Of a DNA stretch of 64,000 nt, positions 13,401-26,200 are shown piece after piece. Numbering within the stretch: position 1 is the stretch's first letter; every line of letters begins with the position of its first letter. Below the pieces are notes generated by a model, which saw nothing but the letters and a program-made list of their open reading frames with translations, was not told the origin of the DNA and did not search any database. The translations under genes were made by a program, and so were the position numbers. Origin of the DNA: Glandiceps talaboti (Eukaryota; Hemichordata; Enteropneusta; Spengelidae); the NCBI RefSeq assembly GCF_964340395.1, contig NC_135561.1, forward strand, positions 22,130,986 to 22,194,985. The letters are read 5' to 3'.

Positions 13401-16400
13401 ATGAATAAATGGGTGAATGTATAAATGGGTAAAAGAATAAATGGGTGAATGAATAAATGGGTGAATGTATAAATGGGTAAATGAATAAATGGGTGAATGT
13501 ATAAATGGGTGAATGAATAAATGGGTGAATGAATAAATGGGTGAATGAATAAATGGGGGAATAAAGGAACAAAGGAATGAATAAACAAATTAATTCACAA
13601 ATAATTACAAAATCATAATTTTAATAAGTTAACATTTATGTGTACATGTGATCAATAGAATTGCCATCCATACTATTTTGATTCAACAGGAAAACACTTT
13701 CCAGGTTGTTATGACAACAGATGGTCGATATTCATTTGTTATTATCATCTATAAACAATTGGATTGGTCAGGTAGTGAACCAACAGATTTAGTATATGCT
13801 GCACAGGTATGTTTGGATTAAAATTTAATCAACTGTGTTTTGTCTATCTGTATAGAGTGGCTTTTATTATTTTGTCAATCTGTGTGGAGTGTTATTTTGT
13901 CAATCTGTGCGGAGTGTTATTTTGTCAATCTGTGTGGAGTGTTATTTTGTCAATCTGTGTGGAGTGTTATTTTGTCTATCTGTATAGAGTGGCTTTTATT
14001 ATTTTGTCAATCTGTGTGGAGTGTTATTTTGTCAATCTGTGTGGAGTGTTATTTTGTCAATCTGTGTGGAGTGTTATTTTGTCTATCTGTATAGAGTGGC
14101 TTTTATTATTTTGTCAATCTGTGTGGAGTGTTATTTTGTCAATCTGTGCGGAGTGTTATTTTGTCTGTGGAGTGTTATTTTGTCAATCTGTGCGGAGTGT
14201 TATTTTGTCTGTGGAGTGTTATTTTGTCAATCTGTGTGGAGTGTTATTTTGTCAATCTGTGCGGAGTGTTATTTTGTCTGTGGAGTGTTATTTTGTCAAT
14301 CTGTGTGGAGTGTTATTTTGTCAATCTGTGCGGAGTGTTATTTTGTCAATCTGTGTGGAGTGTTATTTTGTCAATCTGTGTGGAGTGTTATTTTGTCTAT
14401 CTGTATAGAGTGGCTTTTATTATTTTGTCAATCTGTGTGGAGTGTTATTTTGTCAATCTGTGCGGAGTGTTATTTTGTCTGTGGAGTTATTTTGTCAATC
14501 TGTGTGGAGTGTTATTTTGTCAATCTGTGTGGAGTGTTATTTTGTCAATCTGTGCGGAGTGTTATTTTGTCTGTGGAGTGTTATTTTGTCAATCTGTGCG
14601 GAGTGTTATTTTGTCTGTGGAGTGTTATTTTGTCAATCTGTGTGGAGTGTTATTTTGTCTGTGGAGTGTTATTTTGTCAATCTGTGTGGAGTGTTATTTT
14701 GTCAATCTGTGCGGAGTGTTATTTTGTCAATCTGTGTGGAGTGTTATTTTGTCAATCTGTGTGGAGTGTTATTTTGTCTATCTGTATAGAGTGGCTTTTA
14801 TTATTTTGTCAATCTGTGTGGAGTGTTATTTTGTCAATCTGTGCGGAGTGTTATTTTGTCTGTGGAGTGTTATTTTGTCAATCTGTGTGGAGTGTTATTT
14901 TGTCAATCTGTGTGGAGTGTTATTTTGTCAATCTGTGCGGAGTGTTATTTTGTCTGTGGAGTGTTATTTTGTCAATCTGTGCGGAGTGTTATTTTGTCTG
15001 TGGAGTGTTATTTTGTCAATCTGTGTGGAGTGTTATTTTGTCTGTGGAGTGTTATTTTGTCAATCTGTGTGGAGTGTTATTTTGTCAATCTGTGTGGAGT
15101 GTTATTTCGTCTGTGGAGTGTTATTTTGTCAATCTGTGTGGAGTGTTATTTTGTCAATCTGTGTGGAGTGTTATTTTGTCAATCTGTGTGGAGTGTTATT
15201 TTGTCTATCTGTATAGAGTGGCTTTTATTATTTTGTCAATCTGTGTGGAGTGTTATTTTGTCAATCTGTGAGGAGTGTTATTTTGTCTGTGGAGTGTTAT
15301 TTTGTCAATCTGTGTGGAGTGTTATTTTGTCAATCTGTGTGGAGTGTTATTTTGTCTATCTGTATAGAGTGGCTTTGATTATTTTGTCAATCTGTGTGGA
15401 GTGTTATTTTGTCAATCTGTGTGGAGTGTTATTTTGTCAACTGTGGAGTGTTATCTGTGTGGAGTGTTATTTTGTCAGTCTGCTGTGTGGAGTGTTATTT
15501 TGTCTGTGGAGTGTTATTTTGTCAATCTTTGTGGAGTGTTATTTTGTCTGTGGAGTGTTATTTTGTCAATCATTGTGGAGTGTTATTTTGTCTGTGGAGT
15601 GTTATTTTGTTAATCTGTGTGGCATTTTCACACAACTTTATGGATTACTATAGGCAGGTTTTAATGCTGGTGATGGTACCAGATGGTATGGACATCCATA
15701 TAACTTACAAGATGGAATCAAAACATACCTGGTAGATAACAGTAATGTGAATACCAATGGTCTATGGATATTTAGAGTTGATACGAATGTGAATGAATCA
15801 CCATGTACCACAGGTAGGCAAGATATACAATGTCATACACATATTGCATGTACCACAGGTAGGCAAAATATACAATGTCATACACATATCACATGTACAG
15901 GTAGGCAAAATACACCATCACATGTACCACAGGTAGGCAAGATACACCGTATATGTCATGTATACACATATCACATGTACATGTACCACAGGTAGGCAAG
16001 ATACACCGTATATGTCATACACATATCACATGTACATGTACCACAGGTAGGCAAGATACACTGTATATGTCATACACATATCACATGTACATGTACCACA
16101 GGTAGGCAAGATACACTGTATATGTCATACACATATCACATGTACCACAGGTAGGCAAGATACACCCTATGTCACACATATGATGCTGGTAAAAAAACAA
16201 AAACAAACCCATCTACTAAAAACCCTCACACTTCCTGTGTTTATTACTGTCATTTAATCATTGTTTATGTTTACATAGCCACCATTTGAAATGGTGTGGT
16301 CTGATTACTATCTGAGACATGAGTACAAGGTTCACACATATACATGTACATACATAGTAGTTGGGTTTTGTCATCAGTGGTTTGTGTGTCTCTGGTCTAC

Positions 16401-19400
16401 TCACATCAACAGAGACTGCAGTCATGACTGTTTTACTTCTAACATTGTATTTGATGATATTAGTATCAAGTCCAGTCCAATCACAAGGTACTTTTATTAA
16501 GTATTTTCTTATCATTATACTCCTTTCAGTTTAGTAGAGTTTTACAGACAGATTCATTGTGATAGATTGTTGGCACCATCTTTATGTTTTAAAGTGTTAA
16601 TTATTATATAGGGAAACTATGTCCATGTTAGTTCCTACAGGGTTATCCAATTTTATTGCATTACTGTAAATAGTTTGCCTATGTAGTTCACAATAGTCAC
16701 ACCATAGTAATGTTTGACTGACAGTCCTTTTAAAAGTAAAGTAGGTGTCATATTATCACTACTGATATTTGTATTTAGAGGTCACCTATGTGACCTCTGA
16801 CCTAGTGAGTTTACATAATGTATTTTAGAAGTCAGATTGAAATCAGTGTTTAGTTTACTTAGTAATAAGTATTGGTAATCTTGAGTTCTAGTATGCCAGA
16901 GTCTGTTCTATAGTAAATCATATAGATATGTAGATATGTATACATACATGTAGCTCTGGATATATACACTGCGGGGTTCCGACTCATCGTCTCCCCTCCA
17001 CTATGGTTTCTTCCACAGGTACTCGAATCAATGTGTATGATTTTAAAAAAAAATATGTATGTAAATATTTATATACAATACATTTTTTTTCTACACATTG
17101 ATTCGGGTACCTGTGGTTTCTTCCCTATTTCAAATAGCGAAACTGCGAACAGATTTCAATTGCATGGATTTTGAGAATAAAAACATCCCATACACTTGCT
17201 AATGACTAAATAAAATTCAGAAAAGAACTTACTTTAAATCATTAAATGCAATCTATGTCTTGTGTATTCTGTCATTTCTTGTCTAACGTTGTCTATTTGT
17301 CTATAACATTTGCTCAGGTCATAACGTGGTCATATGAAATGACAGAATACACAAGATGTATGTAGATTGCATTTCATGATCTTAAGTTGTTTTCTGTACT
17401 TTTTATAGTCATTAGCAAGGGCATGGGTGGTTAAATCCGTGCGAATGAAGTCACGCTATTTGAAATATGGAAGAACCATAGCGGAGGGGAGACGACAAGT
17501 CGGAACCCTGCAACATATACATCCAGAGCTAATATGTACCATACCCAAACCAATCAAGGTCAGATATGTATACCTAGACTCTATTGATTTATTCTCATAT
17601 ATGTACTTGATGTAATACTTAGACATATACTTACAGATATAAAAGCAAGCAGAATTTTCATCCTCTTAAATTGAGTACAAGTTGATAGTAGTAGGTTAAT
17701 AGTAGTAAGTTAATAGTAGTAAGTTAATAAGTTGATAGTAGTAAGTTGATAGTAGTAGGTTAATAGTAGTAAGTTGATTGTAGTAAGTTGATAGTAGTAA
17801 GTTAATAGTAGTAAGTTAATAAGTTGATAGTAGTAAGTTGATAGTAGTAAGTTGATAGTATCACAACCACTTTGATTTCTTGGTATATTGATATATTGGT
17901 ATATTGATATATTGATATATTGGTATATTGATATATTGGTATATTGGTATATTGATATATTGGTATATTGGTATATTTGTATAGTGGTATATTGATATAT
18001 TGGTATGTTGGTATGTTGGTATATTGATATATTGGTATGTTGATATATTCTGACAGGTCTGTGTATATATCCAACTTTTGGTTCAATGACTGGTGGTGAG
18101 TTCATATCCATCAGTGGTCCAACATTTGAAGAAGAAGACAACATTATATGTAAATTTGGTAATTATCCAGTGGTAAATGGAAGCTATGAGGACACATCTG
18201 AAGTCAAATGTGCAACTCCTCAATTCTTTGGTGTTGGTTTTGTTGAAGTGTCTGTCTCAAGAGATGGTGGCGTAAACTTTGAAACAGAAACGGGTCAATT
18301 TTACATTCGTAAGTAAAATGTTTTATTATCAACTCTCATACAAGGGTCAATTTTACATTCGTAAGTAAAATGTTTTATTATCAACTCTCATACAAGGGTC
18401 AATTTTACATTCGTAAGTAAAATGTTTTATTATCAACTCTCATACAAGGGTCAATTTTACATTTATAAGGGACAATCACACAATGTCACACAAGCTTCCC
18501 CCTAAATGAACTTTGACAAGTGCAACATTGACACGTTTACATATGATGTAAACCATGATGAAAATTGTAGCAGTCACACCACTACAATCAATGCTATATA
18601 AAAACATGATGGTAGACATATTGAAATACTACCTGAAACCGCCAGCACTGTATATCACATTAAAATACTACCTGAAACCCAGCACTGTATATCACATTAA
18701 AATACTACCTGAAACCCAGCACTGTATATCACATTAAAATACTACCTGAAACCCAGCACTGTATATCACATTAAAATACTACCTGAAACCCAGCACTGTA
18801 TATCACATTAAAATACTACCTGAAACCCAGCACTGTATATCACATTAAAATACTACCTGAAACCCAGCACTGTATATCACATTAAAATACTACCTGAAAC
18901 CCAGCACTGTATATCACATTAAAATACTACCTGAAACCCAGCACTGTATATCACATTAGAAGTAAATATGATGAACTTATCAACATCTCAGGAGGAAATA
19001 GAGAAGCTGTTATCATTGAAGGTGTGAATTTGATTAGAAGTGTGGGAATGAAGTTCAGCAATCACATTGATGCCAGACCCCCTCCCTCCCACCCTAAATG
19101 AATGAAGTTCATTTATTGAGTTTCTTTGACATTGTGTGATCATCCCTAGGTAAGGTTTTTTTTAGCACAACGGAACTCCTTTGGTTCAGTACTGCTTAAG
19201 GCATGGCAATTAAAGTGTCTTTCTGTCTCTCTGTCTGTTGGGATATGTGTGTGTAAACAACTTAAAGTAAAAAACATCTGGACCGATTACCATGATATTT
19301 TGGTGGGTGTATTAAATCATAGCTAGACCCTCCACCATGATTAAATTGGGTGTCTAGTTGGGAAATTGTTCAAATCAAAATGATCTTACTGTGTATGATT

Positions 19401-20151
19401 TGGGTAAAAAAGTGTGATGTTTGGTCAAAAACTTAAACTCAAAAACTACTGGGCAGATTGATCTGAAATTTGATGGGATCATTCTTAGTGGTGTTTAGAA
19501 TAAAAACTGTTCATAACATGATGATCCTATGAGTGATATGTGGAAATTAGGACTAAAAGTGTGTCATTTTGGTCAAAAATCTCTAATTCCAAAATAGAGC
19601 AAATTGGGAACGTTCTTAGTGGTGTTTAAATTAATTGTTCATACCATGATCGCATCAGAAATGTGTGTTTTGGGTCAAAAAACATGTTTTGCGGTGTTAA
19701 CAAATGCTTTGACTCGGCCTAGAAATAAAAGATTCTTGTTTTATTGATGCAATAAAACCATTAAAGCTTTTATGGGCTACTTCACATCTCAATGTCAATG
19801 GCATCAAGATTAACCTCTGTTTGAGGTTGCTTGGAAACGCTGTTTTTAGCACAGCTGAATTAAATCATAGACACTGTCTATGATTAACAGGTTCATATAA
19901 ATTCACAATCCTAATAGGCATTCAAAAACAGTTTGTACAAAGAATAAGAAATCACACATTTTATGGGGAAAGACCTCCATGATCATACTGTGTTTGGTAG
20001 GTTAAATATACTGCATTTGGATAGATTACCCACAATGCCCTTTTATATACCCCTGTTTTGTTTTTAGCACAACTGAACTGATAATTTAAGGTTCAGTAGT
20101 GCTATATAGGCATGGCAAAGTGTCTGTCTATCTGTTTGTCTGTCTGTGTGG

Positions 20152-20206
<55 letters not shown>

Positions 20207-23200
20207 CAACTTAATAAAGTCAAAAAACGCCAGACCGATTGCCCCGATATTTTGTGGGTGTATTACGTTGGGTGTCTAGTTGGGAAATTGTTCAAATCAA
20301 AATGATCTTACCCGGTGTGTGCCACAGCCAAATGATCATGTATTTTGCAAAGATGACAACGGGGTTGGATAGGCAACTGGATAGTCATTCAGCAAATGAA
20401 CACCTATACCCAGCTTGGATCAGCATGTGGGTAAACAATTTTTAAAAAGTGTACAGTTGTGCTACAACACCATTGGTGCTATTTTATTGCAAATATGAAA
20501 AGTGGGAATTATTAGGGCATGAAAGTTACTAAAGATTCCAAATATGCATGCAAATATGCCTAGCAACAACACCATGCCCAGCAACAGCTAAATACAGTGC
20601 TACAGCACCATTAGTGCTATTTTTACTTTCATCTCTCAGAAAAGGGTCAATTTTATAATCTAATGTAAAGTGCATTGTTATAATTGCCTCTAAATAAATG
20701 GAATGTGTTACACTTTCTGCCACAAAGATAGTAATTTCTCAATTCTTGCCTTCATTTAGGAGACACTATGTAAACAAATATCACCTGTTTTGAAGTACAC
20801 AAAGTGTTTTGTGACAATATTATAGATTATGGTGACCATATTTATTGTCTGTTTTTGAGAATTAATACACCAGACAATAGAGATATAGATGTACATTATT
20901 TGTATTGCCTGCAGACTTGACAGTATGTGATGTATGGACAGCAAATAGGTTGATAAAGTATCTCTAAGACCTTGGAGCTACTGTAAACAGTTCTATCAAT
21001 CATCTACCTACTACATTATCATGCTAGTAATTCTCATGAGATATGGTTTATTATCAACCTTTTTACTCAAAACAATTGTTGAATTGATAATAATATTATC
21101 AATTCAACAATTGTTTTGAGTAAAAAGGTTGATAATAAACCATATCTCATGTGAAATGTTAGTCTTATGGAGTGTTTATATCATGCACCTATATTCTCTC
21201 AGACAGTGGAATATCTTGTCGATAGTGTTACTCAGCCCTATATTGCCTCATTGACCATATGAGAGTTAACTGCTGCATGAATGCACCCTATCACAGTGTA
21301 CCTTACAGACTACTTTAATTCTCTGCAAGTTGTACTGTAATTAGCAGGAGTAGAGGGGGCTATAAGAATGGCCCATGTTTATCTGTGCATCAGTATGTGT
21401 CAGTCCATCTGTCTGTCTGTCCCTCCTTCCATCTGTCTGTAGACAGACATATCTTTGACATTCATCGCTATGAGTTTCAACCTAACCTAGCACAAATGTC
21501 AGTCACTGTAATTAAGGAATATCATAATAATTAATGAACTTTCCAATGAGACGTCCCTTTAGTTTTGACTTCCTTTGAACATCCCTAAATTTGTCTTTCT
21601 ACCAGAACTCCAAAAGTTGAACACACATAGACCCCCCCCCCCCCCCATCCAAGTGTCTATACACACACATTATCAGAGAAATTTCCTTTTATACATTTAT
21701 CTTGACCTAGGACTTGCTTTACTTTCCAATACAATCACATGATTGATCCAGTGCTAATCTGTATATAAATTATAATTTAACTTGTCAACCGTTCAAATTT
21801 TACAGGTAATATCTTAGACGTTCACACTTCAAATTTTACAGATCAATTTAGTAATATCTTAGACATACACACTTCAAGTTTGATATAATTACTATTATAG
21901 GTAATTAACTGGATTATAACAATGTATCCTAATTGAATTCATATTAATTAATGATTTGGGTAATTAGGCAATAGCTTAAGAATGCAAGCTTCAAATGACA
22001 TGTAATTTGGTGTGTACATTGATGATAACAAAACATACATATCTTATATAGATGCAGCTTGTTCATATAGAATTTGATATGAATGAGTTATTTGCAAAAT
22101 AGGATGTGAGATTTATGGTACCTTAGAATTTTGCAGCTGCACAAGGCTTGTTTTTTGTGCTAATAGAAGACAATCTGCAATTTCTTAGTTTACTGCTGTG
22201 TCAAAATAATATAATACTATTCACTGGTTGATCCTATTGTAAATAATATAATGTATGGTATCTATTTACCTAAGTAATGGAATTGACATTTAAATTCACA
22301 GAAAATTATGATCGTTTAAAGTTCAACATACGTCGTGTAGATAGCAGTTCTGAGGACTGGCGGTATGCTGGGCGTCTACTACAAATTGAATGGGACAATA
22401 ATGAAATAGACGAGACAGAAGTGACTGTTGATGTGGTGGTATATCGAGAAGATGGTAGTCAGGGACCAAGATGGGAACAAGTTTACACTATAGCAGCAAG
22501 TACACCAAATGATGGAATGCACTCCTTTACTGCATCCCCACAAAGTTATGTCACAGCTGGTACAGATTATGGCACAATTAGAATCTATGCTGTCAATAAA
22601 CTGTGAGTTACTGTTCATTTGATCATGGTATGATAGTGGTGGTCTTTTAATGGTGGTATGATAGCGGTAGTCATTTAATTGTGGTATGATAGTGGTCATT
22701 TAATGGTGGTATGATAGTGGTCATTTAATGGTGGTATGATAGTGGTCATTTAATGGTGGTATGATAGTGGTCATTTAATGGTAGTATGATAGTGGTCATT
22801 TAATGGTGGTATGATAGCGGTAGTCATGTAATGGTAGTATGATAGTGGTCATCTAATGGTGGTATGATAGTGGTAGTCATTTAATGGTGGTATGATAGTG
22901 GTGGTCTTTTAATGGTGGTATAATAGTGGTAGTCATGTAATGGTGGTATGATAGCGGTAGTCATGTAATGGTGGTATAATAGTGGTTGTCATGTAATGGT
23001 AGTATGATAGTGGCCATTTAATGGTGGTATGATAGTGGTACTCATTTAATGGTGGTATGATAGTGGTCATTTAATGGTTTTATGATAGTGGTGGTCATTT
23101 AATGGTGGTAGTGGTATAATAGTGGTACTCATTTAATGGTGGTATAATAGTGGTACTCATTTAATGGTAGTATGATAGTGATCATTTAATGGTGGTATGA

Positions 23201-26200
23201 TAGTGGTCATTTAATGGTGGTATGATAGTGGTACTCATTTAATGGTAGTATGATAGTGGTACTCATTTAATGGTGATAGTGGTCATTTAATGGTGGTATG
23301 ATAGTGGTACTCATTTAATGGTAGTATGATAGTGGTACTCATTTAATGGTATGATAGTGGTCATTTAATGGTGGTATGATAGTGGTAGTCATTTAATGGT
23401 AGTATGATAGTGGTATTCATTTAATGGTAGTATGATAGTGGTACTCATTTAATGGTGATAGTGGTCATTTAATGGTGGTATGATAGTGGTACTCATTTAA
23501 TGGTAGTATGATAGTGGTACTCATTTAATGGTGGTATGATAGTGGTACTCATTTAATGGTATGATAGTGGCCATTTAATGGTAGTATGATAGTGGTAGTC
23601 ATTTGATGGAGATATGATAGTGGTAGTCATTTAATGGTGGTATGATAGTGTCATTTAATGGTGGTATGATAGTGGTAGTCATTTAATGGTGGTAGGATAG
23701 TGGTAGTCATTTAATGGTAGTATGATAGTGGTACTCATTTAATGGTGGTATGATAGTGGTAGTCATTTGATGGAGATATGATAGTGGTAGTCAATGGTGG
23801 TATGATAGTGGTACTCATTTAATGGTAGTATGATAGTGGTAGTCATGTAATGGTTGTATGATAGTGGTAGTCATTTAATGGTGGTGTGATAGTGGTACTC
23901 ATTTAATGGTAGTATGATAGTGGTCATTTAATGGTGGTATGATAGTGGTAGTCATTTGACGGAGATATGATAAAGGTAGTCATTTTATGGTGGTATGATA
24001 GTGGTCATTTAATGGTGGTATGATAGTGGTAGTCATTTAATGGTGGTATGATAGTGGTCATTTAATAGTGGTATAATAGTGGTCATTTAATGGTGGTATG
24101 ATAGTAGTAGTCATTTGGTGGTGGTATGATAGTGGCCATTAAATGGCAGTATGATACTGGTAGTCATTTGGTGGTGGTATGATAGTGGTCATTTAATGGT
24201 GGTATGATATTAGTGGTCATTTGATGGTGGTATGATAGTGGTGGTCATTTGATGGTGGTATAATAGCAGTAGTCGTTTGGTGGTGGTATGATAGTGGTAG
24301 TCATCTAATGTGGTATGATAGTGGTCATTTGATGGTGGTATGATAGTGGTCATTTAATAGTGGTATGATAGTGGTAGTCATCTAATTTGGTATGATAGTG
24401 GTGGTCATTTTATGGTGGTATGATAGTGGTGGTCATTTGATGGTGGTATAATGGTCATTTGATAATGGTATAATAGTGGTGGTCATTAAATGGTGGTATG
24501 ATAGTGGTGGTAACTTAATGGTGGTATGATAGTGGTGGTCACTTAATGGTGGTATGTTGGTGGTAGTCATTTGATGTGGTAAGATAGTGGTGGTAACTTA
24601 ATGGTGGTATGTTGGTGGTAGTCATTTGATGGTGGTATGATAGTGGTGGTCACTTAATGGTGGTATGTTGGTGGTAGTCATTTGATGGTGGTATGATAGT
24701 GGTGGTCACTTAATGGTGGTATGTTGGTGGTAGTCATTTGATGTGGTAAGATCATGGTAGTCATTTAATATGTTCTCCCTATAATTCAGTGATGGTAGAG
24801 TGTTATGGACAGCACCTCATGCTCTTGGCTATTTAATGGAATCATCATACCAACTTGATCCTTATGGGTGGTCTGTGGAAAAATGTTCAGCTTTTTATGA
24901 GGAAGATCAAACCCTGCCTGACTTTATAGAAGGTATGTGTAATGTCATGTGATTTTATAAAAGGTTCCTGTTGTCATGACAACCAGTCTAAAAATTATTG
25001 TTTTCATAGAAACCAACATATGTAGTGTATTGTCATGGCAACAAGCCTTTATGGATCATCTTGATGTTGACAGCCTTAATATGCAGCCCCTTTCTTGGCC
25101 ACTGTTTTCAGGAACTACTAATATATCCCTTCCCAGGCTTCTACTTCCAGAAACTCCTCCATTCCCTGGCTACACTGCTTCCAGTTGAATATTTCAAGTA
25201 ATCTCAATTAATTGATGTGAGTCCTGACATTACTGTTGTAATAGTATATATGTTAAAATAACCTATATAAAAATGTTAATAATTGTTTAGGTTTACTACC
25301 ATGTCCATGTACCTTACAACAAGCACTGGTTGATGTGGGCAGATGGCAGCCAGATAATGGTTGCAGTATGTTTAGAGGAAGTACCTGTACCTACCACCAG
25401 GGGGCGCTACACTGTGTGCGTGCAGTCATACCAACGTAAGTCACAAATAATCAACAATTCTGTACCTTATTTACTTTTCTCTTTTGAAATCAATGCCAAG
25501 CAGTTCAGTGAAAATGATATCAAAGTTATTGGATCAATAAGCTTTAAAGGGAAACGCCACAGGAAGTATTAAGGCATTTGTGTGAATTAACTTTTGGTTG
25601 TAGTGAATCATTATTAGTCTTATTAGTGTTCAATGGCTCTGTTTGATACAACCATACAGAAAGCACTAAGAAACTATACAACCATACAGAAAGCACTAAG
25701 AAACTATACAACCATGCAGAAAGCACTAAGAAACTGTACAACCATACAGAAAGCACTAAGAAACTATACAACCATGCAGAAAGCACTAAGAAACTGTACA
25801 ACCATACAGAAAGCACTAAGAAACTGTACAACCATGCAGAAAGCACTAAGAAACTATACAACCATACAGAAAGCACTAAGAAACTATACAACCATACAGA
25901 AAGCACTAAGAAATTGTACAACCATACAGAAAGCACTAAGAAACTGTACAACCATGCAGAAAGCACTAAGAAATTGTACAACCATGCAGAAAGCACTAAG
26001 AAACTATACAACCATACAGAAAGCACTAAGAAACTGTACAACCATACAGAAAGCACTAAGAAATTATACAACCATGCAGAAAGCACTAAGAAATTGTACA
26101 ACCATGCAGAAAGCACTAAGAAATTATACAACCATGCAGAAAGCACTAAGAAATTGTACAACCATGCAGAAAGCACTAAGAAACTGTACAACCATACAGA

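Noticed and set aside
12524-13588. 354- and 331-codon minus-strand ORFs (HPFIHSPIY repeats)
   Set aside because: Tandem GAATGAATAAATGGGT repeat, no start context or conserved domain.
14021-15653. 416-, 362- and 276-codon ORFs rich in CQSVWSVI
   Set aside because: 25/19-bp minisatellite in intron 5; three overlapping frames are open at once.
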